Shown here in pieces: positions 1 through 11,342 of a DNA stretch of 64,000 bases. Within the stretch, counting starts at the first letter, position 1, and each line of letters opens with the position of its first letter. A program made the translations under genes and the position numbers. The notes beneath the pieces are model-generated. The model ran no database searches and was not told the DNA's origin. It saw only the letters and a list, made by a program, of their open reading frames with translations. Origin of the DNA: Ramularia collo-cygni (Eukaryota > Ascomycota > Dothideomycetes > Mycosphaerellales > Mycosphaerellaceae); the NCBI RefSeq assembly GCF_900074925.1, contig NW_019716267.1, forward strand, positions 558,001-622,000. The letters are read 5' to 3'.

Positions 1-612
1 ATCGCATCCATCTCAAGACCAGGNCAAGCCCCGACACTGCCGTTGACGCGTCGCTGATGGGTGATAAGAACACCACTATCATCGCAGACTTGTGATGGAA
101 TTGATCCAACACGACCACAGCCGTGATGCAGAACAGTGCCGTCCACAATGCGAAGAGGATCGGGCCGCTTCGAGTTTTCACCAATTGCGTCGGTAATAGG
201 ACACGCGTGCAGATCATTGCTTCGATGGCAAAATGCTGTATGAAGAACAGCACCTTGATTTGATCAAGTTTCAGATCCAACAGAAAGACTGCTGGTCCGA
301 CCGCGAGACTGAGGGCGAACAAAAAGGTAATGTAATNCAAGTCCAACAAGCGGTTTCGTGAAAATCCTCGCTGGAGAGTTGATGAGTTCAAGCTGTGGAT
401 CATGAAGGACCAAGAGACCTCGAACTTACCAGGAGTGCGCCAAGCCCGAAGACGATAAAGTGTTGTAAGAGTGCGGCAGACGTGAGGAGCAGAATGGAGT
501 TGTAGAGCGATAAACTTCCCATCGCGAGGAGGTGTGGGTTTGTTGTCGCTGGCAGCAACTCGCGCGGTGGCGGTAGGGCGCTGGTATTCGAGGGTGGTAC
601 TGGTTGGGCCAT
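1..612 (-). CDS. Polytopic membrane protein, 3' end outside the window
   Basis: Exon 1 runs 612-430 from ATG. An intron at 429-371 (donor GTAAGT, acceptor TCCAG) keeps frame into exon 2 (370-1), which is still open at the window edge. About 184 residues are visible. They include several hydrophobic segments, around residues 30-60, 72-90, 100-115 and 135-155, separated by short polar loops, so this is an integral membrane protein. I do not recognise the family. It is transcribed away from the terpene synthase, about 1 kb distant, so a shared promoter or cluster role (for example transport or an intramembrane tailoring enzyme) is possible but only inferred. One N falls inside exon 2. Confidence 0.6.
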
Positions 613-1659
613 CTTAGCGACGTGGGCAAGTATCCGTTCCGGCTTGCGCTCGTGAGTCTGTGTCTTTTGCAGGATGGACAGGATATATATGTCAAGCTAG
701 TGGGCCAGTCGTTGGCGACCGGCTTGACCAAATCCTCTTGTTCGGATTTTGCGTCGCTGGCCTGTAAACCTTCCGGGCCGTGATTTACCCATCGACGAGG
801 TTATAAATTCTATTTGGATACGGTGGACCTAGCAGCTCAAAACTTATGTCCAGTCTGACCAGGAAGGAAATTACGATTAGCCGATCAGAGCGCTGCCCGG
901 CCGGTTCCTTTCTGGGATGATGGATTCCCTTCACTTGAGAGTTTATCCTTGACGCTAATTCCGGCCACGCGCTCTTGGCGCTATCACGGATCTCTGATCA
1001 CCATGAACGTCACACCATCCAACACGCAAGCACCTGGTTTAGCCAAGGAAGCCTATCGTTCAATCAACTCCGCCTATGGAAATCTCCGTCGCAAGGTCTA
1101 CAACCTCTAGGATGCGTACCAAAATGCTCCGGGGAGACTAAGAAGCCGGGTTTGTGTGGCTATGAGATGGATTTTGTCAGATTCCGGACTCTTTTCGCCA
1201 GATACAAGGACGACGGCCTATTCGTAAGCCAACTAGACACACAATCTATGTAATTTCCGTACTTCGAGGGGTGAGAAACCCCCTGGATGGCTGTTCCTGT
1301 GCGGGGATAAGCTTCTACAGTCATCTATCGCGCAGGCCATATGCTATGCAGTGATCACTGATACCAGGCTGTCATCGTAGGGAAGTCCCTAGCCACTGGA
1401 AGAATGGCTCATCAATCGCCACTCCGCGCGGATTCGGCTGCCATTGCTAGCTCGAATACCACGTTTTCGCCCGGCCTCTACGGCCATGGTTCTTGAAATT
1501 GGAGATGCAATGGTCTCTACGATCCCGCTGTCACTAATTTTGGACTTTCACCCCGGTGCTGCTACATTATTCTCGCACATATAGGACTGGACGGGAAGCG
1601 TGCTCTACAAAAAAAAAAGAAATCAAAATAATCCTCTATCCCAACCGCTGCAAGTCCGA
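613..1659. other. Intergenic, divergent promoter region
   Basis: This 1 kb lies between the divergent membrane-protein gene and the terpene synthase. The only ORF of note (975-1253, plus, 92 aa) has no recognisable family features. The stretch presumably holds the promoters of both genes. An A-run of eleven bases lies just upstream of the terpene synthase start. Confidence 0.4.
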
Positions 1660-3027
1660 ATGCAGTTCTTAAGCAAAGACATGATACGATTCAGCCAACA
1701 CCCCTCGACCAGGACTGAGTTCTCGAAACCAGGCAGTGTGGCAGTCTCTAAGATGATCAGCTGTCCATTTGTGATCGAGAGCTCCGCTGCATCTACAAAT
1801 GACAGTCTCTCGGCGGAGAGGTTTGACTCAGCTCAACCTTCGGTCTCGGAATACGACGTACACCAGCCTGGAGCCTTGGAGTCAGACAAAGCCGATGCCA
1901 AAAGGAATGAGAGTGGTTTGACTGCACACTGGCTCCCCAAACATTCCATTCCGGCCTCCATCAATGTCGATGCATTTGCTCTACACCTACCAGACACTAC
2001 CGCACCCGTCACCGTTGGGAACGCTCCTGCACTCGATATCGCTCCACTCTCAAAGGAGCATTTTCTCGCCTTCCCGATGCCGAAAGATTTACCTGCTGCC
2101 AAAAGCTACAGCTGGACAATAGAGACCGCAACGAAGGAAGTCAAGACTCTTCGCAAAGCGTTTCCGCAGGTGTATGATGCGAATCATTTACTTGCAATGT
2201 GCGCATGGTTTCATCTCTTCTGCTTCTTTGACGATGTGACCGAGAAGATGCCCGCAAAAGAGGCGAGGATGGCCATGAAACAATGTATGCACCTCCTGGA
2301 AGTGTCCTGCCAAACCAAAGCGAGCCCGCGAAAGCTCACTCCTGTCCTTGGTCCATTACAACGTGCCAAGGTCCAATACTTGTTATGGTCGTCCAGTCGC
2401 TCCCCATCTGGTGGTCTCGCGGCCGGTGTCACGTATTTGTTCGTCCAGCAGGCCCAGCGTTTGCTTGGAGCGGAGGCACTGCAGAGGGTGGCTCGAAAAA
2501 TCCTCGACATTTTCAGGGGATACCATTGTGAAATTTCATGCAGAGAAAACATCGATAACCTCACCGTGGACGAATACTCACAGTCACGGGCAGCGACGAT
2601 GGGCTTGTCGCCTTTCATGGAGATTCTTCGAGACTGTTTTTTCACTGCACAGGAAACACAATTGGCTGAACAGGCCTCGTACGCTCTAGAGACTTATGTC
2701 ACCTCGGCCGTTGGGATTCAGAACGATCTCGTGGGTCTGGCGAACGATCATACGAATGGAGACCAGATGAACTACATCTTGCTTCGAGCAGAGCGAGAGT
2801 CACTAAGTATAGGACAGGCATTGGTAGCGGCAATAGAATTGCACAACACAATCGTGCTGCAGGCAGCGGAGGAGAGGCGAAAGATTGGGCGAGCATTGCC
2901 TGATGGCTGGCAAGGAACCGGCAACATGCGAATCTACGCGGATTGCATGGTCGGATTCATGACGACNCACTTCTTGTGGGCATCGAGCGCGAAGCGCTAT
3001 GTTCCTGGTTGTGAGTCTCCAACATGA
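1660..3027 (+). CDS. Class I terpene synthase (microbial terpene cyclase type)
   Basis: Likely ionises a prenyl diphosphate (probably FPP or GPP) with Mg2+ and cyclises it; cytosolic. Numbering from the ATG at 1660, the protein has the metal motif DDVTE at 191-195. It also has the helix signature DEYSQSRAATMG, whose Arg is the usual diphosphate sensor in bacterial and fungal cyclases. The second metal site is at 355-363, and the closing W440 and R446-Y447 pair follow. The second site reads NDLVGLAND, so the canonical N-S-E becomes N-G-D. The N at 2967 is silent (ACN = Thr). The first ~110 residues are low in conservation signals. Read unspliced it stops at 3027. A GTGAGT donor at 3011 could splice to 3056 and extend the protein to 3120, but the acceptor is weak. 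Length (455 aa) exceeds the usual 310-420 because of the N-terminal extension. Product unknown. Confidence 0.82.
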   Translation: MQFLSKDMIRFSQHPSTRTEFSKPGSVAVSKMISCPFVIESSAASTNDSLSAERFDSAQPSVSEYDVHQPGALESDKADAKRNESGLTAHWLPKHSIPASINVDAFALHLPDTTAPVTVGNAPALDIAPLSKEHFLAFPMPKDLPAAKSYSWTIETATKEVKTLRKAFPQVYDANHLLAMCAWFHLFCFFDDVTEKMPAKEARMAMKQCMHLLEVSCQTKASPRKLTPVLGPLQRAKVQYLLWSSSRSPSGGLAAGVTYLFVQQAQRLLGAEALQRVARKILDIFRGYHCEISCRENIDNLTVDEYSQSRAATMGLSPFMEILRDCFFTAQETQLAEQASYALETYVTSAVGIQNDLVGLANDHTNGDQMNYILLRAERESLSIGQALVAAIELHNTIVLQAAEERRKIGRALPDGWQGTGNMRIYADCMVGFMTXHFLWASSAKRYVPGCESPT

Positions 3028-4233
3028 TATAATGAAGCAACCTTGCAGCACGGAGATCTACTCTCAAAGACGGTACCACGTGCAATCGATAACTTGGCCA
3101 ATGACCTTGGTGGTGCATAGCCTACGATCTCGATCTCGATGGAGGCGATTCCTATCAAGCGGATCGAGTTAAAGACGATGTGAGAATCAACTGCCTCATC
3201 GACTGCGAATCAGGTGACTTTTGCTGAGAGTCTTTGCCAATCTGCCGTCTTACAGGGTGCTCCGTGGTATTCAGGAACATCCTGTCAGATACAAGGACTG
3301 CGGATCCCTCCGGCGGCCGGGGCAGTGCAGGAGTACATAAACGTAGTAAGATTCATCTTCTCAGGGGCTAGGAAGCCCACCACGTGGATATCCCTGGCTG
3401 CTAATGTAGAGTCTCCTGGTACCCTGTAGCATTTCTCTCCGATGGTCGAGGATGGAATGGAAGCCCGACAGGCTGCCCACGGTGAAATCGATGACTACGT
3501 TGGCGGATTAGTAGCTTTGTGAACAGAGCCAAGTAGGGACAATCTAGGCAGCCACCCTATGGTCTTCTGTAGCAGCAACCACTATGGCCGAATACGAGGC
3601 TGTCCGAGGCTGACGCACCTGTACGATAATCACAATGTCAATGAGGACGTGCGCGGGCGGGTCCATGTCTCTCTTACGGTCGCATGTGATAGCCGTCTAA
3701 AGTGAATCTTCAGAACGCATTAAGAAGCGTTCATTCGATATTCAGTTGGCCTGCGTACGCTAGCACTTAGCTCTGCTACCCCCTACAACAGCAACAGTAC
3801 CACCCCTTCAGTTCGAGCGGCCNGTGCTTTGTCTAATGGCGTATTAATACGCTGCATAAGGAAAGTAGTTCTAAGAGCGTATAGATAATAGAGTCGCAAT
3901 TGATAGAATCATTCGAAAAACACCACATATTCACTCACCTGTGTAAAAGCATGCCTCAACTTAATATCGCATCAAGGATGGTATCTGTAGAGAGGAAAAC
4001 GTCTCTTGTTCACGCAGGCAGCGCGGCGATCATCCGTTTTACTTCCTGGACGATGATCACAGGTGAAATAGAAATGCACCTTGATGGAACATCTTGACTT
4101 CACGTCGCTCATTTCACTCGACATCGAAGTTATCCTTCATGGTTCTCTTTCGTTTTATTTCATTCGTAATATCATCTATAGCTAGGCCATATGNGTGTGT
4201 GCGCAACTACATTCAACCCTTTCTCGTGAATCT
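3028..4233. other. Intergenic, no gene supported
   Basis: About 1.2 kb between the terpene synthase and the alcohol dehydrogenase. Short ORFs at 3214-3429 and 3900-4097 have no family features. Nothing else is recognisable apart from the possible 21-codon terminal exon of the terpene synthase at 3056-3120. Confidence 0.4.
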
Positions 4234-5562
4234 CTACAAGAAGTGCTCGTTTACCAGACTGATTCTGTAGCGGGCCTTGCCAGCCTCAAAGTCCACAATC
4301 GCCTTGTTGGCCTCCTTCATGGAGTACTTGTTGATCCAAGGCTTGACGTTCTTCTCGGCGGTGAACTTCAACATCTCCTCGATCTGGGCTGGTGGGCCAA
4401 TCATGCTACCCCCGAACTTGACACCCTTGGCGATGAAAGCGAAAGCGTTCATGTCGGGAAGTTTGTCCTCTGGAGCACCGACCTGGATGAAGGTTCCCTT
4501 CACGCGGAGCAGCTGGAGGTATTGCATGAGAGGCATCGATGGGCTAGACACCGTGCAGATGATCAAGTCGAGCGAACGGGAGTGCTTCTTGGCCCAGTCC
4601 TTGTCCTCCTCGGTCGCGATGTACTCATCAGCTCCCATCTTCAGGACATCCTCCCTCTTGTCGTTGCGGCGTGAGATACCAACAACTTTGTCGGCTCCAA
4701 GGGCTTTCGCGTAGAGAACACCGAAATGTCCCAAACCTCCGACTCCGATAATACCGACCTGGAGAAGTGTCAGTCTACAAGGTTTCGGAAGTTTGACCAA
4801 GTAATGCATGCAAACCTTCTTGCCTGGACCGCAGTCGTTGTTCTTCAATGGACTATAGACCGTAATGCCTCCACAAAGCATGGGAGCGGCATCAGCNCTG
4901 TCGATTCCCTCTGGGATCTTGAACACGAAGTGACTTGGTGCACGGTGGTAGTCGGCGTATCCTCCGTACGAAGTAGAGCCGTCCGGGTACTTGCCGGCGA
5001 AGGTGTTGGTAGTCTGCGTGCAGTGGTTCTCCAGGCCGGAAGAACACTCCTCACAGTCTGGCTTCAAGCAACTGAGATTCTGGGCGCCAACTCCAACGCG
5101 ATCGCCGACCTTGATACCCTTCTCGACCTTGGAGCCGACACGGACGGCCTTGCCTATAGAGCCAAATCAGTTCCCATCTTTGGAGGTAAAATCTTGCACT
5201 CAAAGTTCTTACCAACGATTTCGTGGCCTACACAAACTCTGCGAACGAAGACACGTCAGCTTCATATACAATCGAGAGCGTCTTCAAGTGCTTACGGGTA
5301 GGGGGTTGGTCCCCATCCGGAGCGAAGAGTGTGCAAGTCGGAACCACAGATACCAGAGTGAGTAATTTGGATATCGACATCGGTCTCCTCAAAAGGCTTG
5401 CGGTCATCGGGGAACTCTTGCCAGACCTTTGCAGCAGTGATATCAGCAAGAGAGGAACAAGCAAGAGCCAATACCGGACATGTTTCATACCATGTTGCCC
5501 TTGGCAGACTCCTTGTCAATGCCCATCCATCCTGCGAACTTGTAGTCTTCTTTGGCGGCCAT
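4234..5562 (-). CDS. Zinc NADP(H)-dependent alcohol dehydrogenase, ADH6/cinnamyl-alcohol type
   Basis: Reduces aldehydes or oxidises alcohols with NADP(H); cytosolic medium-chain dehydrogenase. Five exons keep frame: 5562-5491, 5426-5296, 5238-5213, 5153-4816 and 4758-4234, giving about 363 aa, the usual family length. Visible signatures are CGSDLH with catalytic-zinc Cys51, GHE at 72-74, structural-zinc cysteines at 105, 110, 113 and 121, the Rossmann motif GVGGLG, and the SRR sequence after the second strand that favours NADP over NAD. Introns are 50-65 nt with clear GT and AG ends; the third exon is only 26 nt. It converges on the terpene synthase, so a role in oxidising or reducing a terpene alcohol is possible, but housekeeping ADH6 paralogues are common in fungi. 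Confidence 0.93.
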
Positions 5563-6173
5563 TTTGATCGCTCTTGTGGTTGTATAAGTTATTGTTGAGG
5601 TGGGAAAAGCCCATGGTGGGGCGGAATTCTGTCCCTCCTAATAAACAATGCCAAAACACTTGCGTCATGATCGGAGCTCCGCATGGTGTTCTAGTCGTGT
5701 AAGTGTCTAGGTTTTACCATTCTCTAAGTCCTAACGCCGTCGACGATGACATGGCTCGCATGATAGCATCGCACTGGAATGCTTTGTTAGTCCCATGGGT
5801 ATCCACATCTCCTGGGGGTAGTTCGAGACGCATTGGATATGTTTCCGCTTAGGCGAAAGTCTCAGACCAGGTGAAAAATGAACGAGGGGGCACAGAATAT
5901 ACCATTGTCCTCACATCTGTCACTGAAGGATATGGCAGAAGATGGTGAAGTAAGCGGATTGGAATCATATACAACATATAATCTCAGCCGAGTGCACTCC
6001 CTTCAATATTGACTCTGCTCTACGTCGACGTTTGATTGGCACGAAGAACCTCTTCGCCCAAGGGCAAATGAGCACGGTCGCAAGATGTCTTTGCGAGTGA
6101 TATCAGCGGATATTCACTCCGGCGTGGTAGGATGCTGCATCCATGTAAATCATGGTAAGCGGCTTGAGCAGGA
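5563..6173. other. Intergenic, 5' of the alcohol dehydrogenase
   Basis: About 0.6 kb between two minus-strand genes. It should contain the dehydrogenase promoter and the terminator of the upstream F-box-like gene. No further gene is supported. Confidence 0.4.
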
Positions 6174-7086
6174 CTATGCTTGGGCCTCGACCAATCTCGG
6201 AGCTTGCTTTGCCAGACTCAAGGTCGACATTGCATGTCCCAGACTGAGGAGACGCAGCTCATCTTCGATCTCTCGCTGTTTCAAGGACGGTCCCCACAAC
6301 AGTCGTTTGTTGGCGTTCTCAACCAAGGATTGGAGAGCTGTGACGATGGGTACGTCTCTCTTAACCCACGCATCGATCTCGACTGTCTCTAGGGCAGGCA
6401 CTTGTTCCATTATGCCTGCCAGTAGATCGACACAGAACCATTTGTACGTCTCTTCCGTCGCACCGGACCCACGAAACCCATTGAAGAAGCTATCACTCGG
6501 GTCACACTCTACAAGTATCTTCAGATTCCTCAGGTTCTTGCAGTCCATCAAGCCCAGCGTAGGCTGGACATTTTGACAGCGGGGTGGTCGGCTCCATCCA
6601 GGTCCGAGTCGTAGCTCGACTGTGTTGATGGCCTCGCGGTATCGAACGGGCAGACGTGCTAGCAGTGGCTTCTTGGTGTTGAAGAATCGACCGGCGGGAG
6701 CCGGAAAGAGGCGAATGGGCTGAGCGTAGAAGACTCGATATGCCTCTTCGTGCATTCGGTGACTGACGAGGAAGAGGGCGAAGCGTGGGTAGACTACACG
6801 CCAGTTGTCCGAGTCTGTGATGCATGACGTTAGCGATGCCACTCCCCTGGTGTGACCATGTGGGAACAAGCTCACGCAAGTCGAGCGGTTCCGGCATGAG
6901 CAAAACCAGCTCATATACGCGGAGTCTGAGCTCGGCCGGGAGGTCCATGAAACGGAATGGTTGCCTCGGTGTTGGCGAGCTTGCTCTTGACGGGAAGCGC
7001 GAAGACACTGTGGACGAGACAACGCTCGTAGCATTGGATTCGGTCTTGCCTGTTGTTTTCCCCGCTGGTCGACGCTGTTTCGCCAT
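6174..7086 (-). CDS. F-box-like LPAEL-motif protein
   Basis: Exon 1 is 7086-6876 and exon 2 is 6814-6174. The 61 nt intron has GTGAGC, a GCTAACG branch site and CACAG, and restores the frame that would otherwise look broken. The 283 aa product starts with a basic Ser/Thr-rich tail. The motif FMDLPAELRLRVYELVL follows at about residues 40-56; it is the short helical N-terminal box of a very large fungal family annotated as F-box-like or hypothetical. The rest is a mixed alpha/beta region without catalytic motifs. A role as substrate adaptor in ubiquitin ligases is inferred from the motif only. A related motif recurs in proteins at 51.7 kb and 53-60 kb. Confidence 0.72.
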
Positions 7087-7800
7087 TGCAGCGTGTGCTG
7101 TTTGGAGCGGGGGCACTGGCTTGAATTGTGTTGTTTGGACGCACGATTGCAGCAGCAATGATGTCCGGATTGTTCAAGTCATTCTGCTCGTGTGGCCCAC
7201 GCAGCGCCTATGCAGACATCGTGTGGACGATGGCCGCGGCGTCGGTGAGGGAGCTGTGGTTGTTTGGTCTGGGGCGGATCGGGGTCGGGTGGCGGGCGGA
7301 GGACATGGGAGATTTGTAGGTAGAGCGGAGCCGGTCAAGTCGGGCGGGGTGGATCGCTTGGGTGGCAGTGGCAGTGGTCAAAAGCGGAGTAAAGTGAGAT
7401 GGAGGTAAAGTATCTATTCGAGGTATATAAGGTAAGAGCACGCGGTCACATGCGCAGAGCAGAGCAAGAGCAGCTGTCTGACTCTTGAGTGAGGCTTGTT
7501 GCCGTCCTTACGGAGATCGATAAATCAGTGCGGTTAAGCTCGTATCAATTTCTTGGAGGAGGTATTTGATCTGACCGGCATGTTCAACAGACCTAACATC
7601 ATACGATAGATCGTCTAAATTTCTGAAGCCGGAGTGTTGAAGGAGAAAATGGAAGAGATCGTATAAGCACAGGTATATACCCGCCAGATGGGTTGTCAAA
7701 AAATCTGGTTCGCCGCGACTTCAGACCCCCACCTGAACATCACTTCTTTCGCTGCGCTTGCCGCTTGGCTGGACAAACATCAACTCGCGGCGGTCTAGCC
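7087..7800. other. Divergent promoter region between F-box-like gene and importin
   Basis: About 0.7 kb separating two divergently transcribed genes. Short ORFs here overlap each other on both strands and show no family features. Presumed promoters of both genes. Confidence 0.4.
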
Positions 7801-10800
7801 ATGGAGTTCTCAATCGAAGTGGGCGGCGAGGCCAATCCGCTCACCGAGACCAACATTGTACGAACGCTGCAATCGGCCTCGTCTTCAGATCCACAACAGA
7901 TTCAAACCGGAACCAAACAGCTGAGCCAGTGGGAAAAATCGCCAAGCTACTATGTGCACCTTCAAAGCGCATACATCGATACGAGACTGCCTGAAGAAGT
8001 GCGATTCTTAGCCATCATCGCGCTCAAAAATGGAGTCGACAAGTATTGGCGAAAGACGGCGACCAAGTAAGTCTACCATCAAGTCAGCTGTGAAGTGTTG
8101 CACTAGAACTTGCAACTTGCATACAATTTGTGCTTGGAACCACCCCTGGCGACGTACCACAAGATGATCGATAGCATTGTTGAGCTTCTTCATGTGACAC
8201 AAGAAATCTTCAGTGATCAACGACTCTTGCACGGNATTGGATGCAATTGCGGCGATTGGATCCTGCAAACCATGCATGCTATAAATGTAGGACATCCTTC
8301 ACTAACGAACATTCTCATTGTACAGTGCGGTGTCGAAAGAAGACAAGCAAGTTATTCGATCTCGATTGGTGGGCAGTCTCTTGNGGGAGGTGAAAGACAA
8401 TCTGGCTCGACAAAATGCCCTCTTCATTGCCAAAATCGCTAGATACGAGTTTCCAAATGACTGGCCGGGAGTATGCTTTCCCTGTACACCTGATCTCGAT
8501 CTTCGACGATGCTGCTGCCTTGAGTGAACTTCATATGCTAACGTTGTACAGGCGATTTCAGATTTCCTTGGTGTCCTGCAAACCTCAGACCCGCTGCATG
8601 TCAAAAGAGCACTTCTTGCACTTTTGAACATCGTCAAGGAACTCTCGACTGCCAGGCTACAACTCAGTCGCCGTCAGCTACAAGCCGCAGCTCCTGAGAT
8701 CATTTCGGTCGTTGGTGGTCTATACGCGCGCGCAGTGGAAAGGTGGCGCAACGGAGAACTGGAACAGATGGAGTTGAGTATCATCGCTGTTGAACTGGCA
8801 GGGCGACTGCTTATTGCCGGGTATGATCACCCGAACCGAGATGCCACGGCAGCATCGTTCTGGGGCCTCACGATCGATCACCTCGCTGCGTTCATCCCAC
8901 TACTAAACAGCATCAACCCAGAAGTAAGTCAGATCGAACGGGGACTACAAAGTTGGATGCTCTTGTCGGTGAAGTGCTGATGAATCTGCCCAGATGCAAA
9001 ACCACGAGATGCTGTTCAGCCAAGTGGGAGGTCACATTGTGCAGCTCGCCAAACTTCACAACGAAATGTCCAAGACCCACCCCGCAGCTTTCGTATTGCT
9101 GCCAAACTCGCTTGAGCTTTCGCTATCTTACTGGAGTTTGATCAAAGAGGTTGGGAAAGACTTCGGCTCTAAGGAAGCTGTCTCGTTTGACCAGCAATCT
9201 CGTGGCGGCTTCCTTGCCGATAAGAAGCAGCTTTCAGAGACGATCGCTCTCAAAGGACTGCTCATCATCCGTGCGTGCGTCAAAATGGTCCACAATCCAG
9301 CGCTGAACTTCAAGACCAGAACTCCGGAAGACAAAGAGGAGAAGACGCAGGCCACCAAGAGCGTGCGAGAGAATATACTAACAGAGGCGTTCATCCGCGA
9401 GGCTATGAATGTTCTCGTGACGCAATTCTTCGTTTTCAAGGCCAGCGATTTGCACGAATGGCTTGAAGAACCTGAGGAGTGGGAGAAGCGCGAAGAAGGA
9501 GAGGGCGAAGACTGGGAGTTCTCCGTTCGCTCCTGCTCGGAGAAGCTCTTCCTCGACCTGGCCATCAACTACAAGGAGATTGTTGTCGAGCCACTGCTTA
9601 GTGTCTTCTACTCCGTGGCAAAAGTCGAATATGAAGACATTATGTTCAAGGATTCGGTGTACACGGCGATTGGGTTGGCTGCACCGGTCATTCACGAACA
9701 CGTTGACTTCGACGCCTTCATACGGGATGTTCTCGTGGGTGATGTGCAAAAGGAAAAGCCTGGATACTACATCCTACGGCGAAGAGTGACCATTCTGCTG
9801 GGCCAATGGTGCACTGTGAAGATTTCACAGGCTGCTCGGCCAATTGTTTACCAGATCTTCCAACATCTTCTCAACCCGGACGACGCCCTCAACGATGAGG
9901 TTGTCCGAATTTCAGCTGGCAGACAGCTGGCCCATGTCGCCAACGACTGGGACTTTGAAGCCGAGCAGTTTCTGCCGTACGCTGAAACGATACTCACTCA
10001 TCTGATGCAGCTCATTCAGTCTGTTGAGTCAACAGAGACTAAACTGACAATGCTCAACACTATTAGTATTATGGTTGAGAGATTGGACTCGCACATTACA
10101 CCTTTCGCCGAGCGTATTGTCAACCTTCTGCCACCTCTGTGGGAGCAGTCTGGGGAGGAGCACATGATGAAGACGGCACTTCTCACAATCCTTACAAGGC
10201 TGGTGAATGCCATGAAGGAGAAATCGCTCCCGATGCACTCGATGGTATATCCAATCATCCAGGGTGCTGTTGAGGCGGATTCCAAGACACAGCTGTATCT
10301 GCTTGAGGATGCTCTTGAGCTGTGGGGTGCGATTCTGCAACAGACGCCTTCGGAAGCTGCATCTTCTGGGCTGCTTGACCTCGTGCCTTTCTTGAATCAG
10401 ATTTTTGAATTCGCTTCAGAGAGCCTGCACAAGTCGTTGGATATCACCGAATCATACCTCATACTCTCTCCGCAATACATGCTATCAGCTGCTGTGAGAG
10501 GACCTTTATTGGTGGCACTTTCAGATCTGCTCGCAACTCTTGGACCAACCTCGAATGGCACAGTTTGTAATCTGGTGGAAACGATGCTACGGATTTCTAC
10601 ACAACCAGAAGTGGCGGTCAATCTACCTCTTGGGGAATTCAACAATGCGACAGCCTCCCTCATCATCGACCTTGCAAGAACGAGGGATTCAGCAGGCGAT
10701 GTCGGATTCTTCCCAAAGCTCCTCCGTGGTCTTCGAGGGAGTTATATCGCTCACTGTACCACCGGCCCACTTGCAAAGGACCCTCCAGTGGATGGGATCG

Positions 10801-11342
10801 TCGAGACTGACTACTTTGCCATTCTCGCGCGAGCAATTACCGGCTCCCTGGACGGCTTCTTCCGTGCTGTGAGGGAGTCTTCAAACGGAGAGCAGCTGGA
10901 GGTGACGATGGAGTGGCTTCTCGAGGAGTGGTTCTCCCATTTTGAGACCATTGGCAGCCCTTCTCGACGCAAGCTTATGTGCATAGCGTTAACGAAGTTG
11001 CTGGAGACGAATCAGCCCTTTATCCTCCTCAGCCTACAATCACTCATGTCCATGTGGACAGATGTGGTGAGCGAGTTGAGAGNGGACGAGGCAGATACCA
11101 AAGGCGACTCGCTCGTATATGCTGAGGTGGCAGGTGAGACGTCCGAAGCGCCCGAGGATACAAGACGCCGGGTCTTGACTTTGACGGATGAGGTTCACAC
11201 GATCGACGTGACGGACTTTATCAAGCATCATCTGCAGCAGGTTATTGAGGCTTCCGGGGGCTGGGAGCAGTTTCAAGAGCAGTGGTTGGGGAATGTGGAT
11301 AAGGAAGTCGTTGAGGGTTTCTCTAAGCTGGGGATCATGTAG
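7801..11342 (+). CDS. KAP120: Importin-beta family nuclear transport receptor, Kap120/importin-11
   Basis: Carries cargo (in yeast, ribosome-assembly and other nuclear proteins) through the nuclear pore under Ran-GTP control. Four exons keep frame: 7801-8066, 8326-8470, 8552-8923 and 8994-11342, giving about 1043 aa, close to yeast Kap120. The N-terminal importin domain is visible at residues ~35-105, including the helix EVRFLAIIALKNGVDKYWRK and, across exon 2, RYEFPNDWPG. The rest is helical HEAT-type repeat sequence with an acidic patch near the middle (EEWEKREEGEGEDWEF). Intron 1 is long for this genome (259 nt) and has an ACTAAC branch site at 8301-8306. The exon structure agrees with the family alignment, so the call is secure. 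Confidence 0.9.

Noticed and set aside
4195..5365. Long plus-strand ORFs opposite the alcohol dehydrogenase
   Set aside because: They mirror the dehydrogenase codons, have no domain, and the minus-strand five-exon model explains the region fully.
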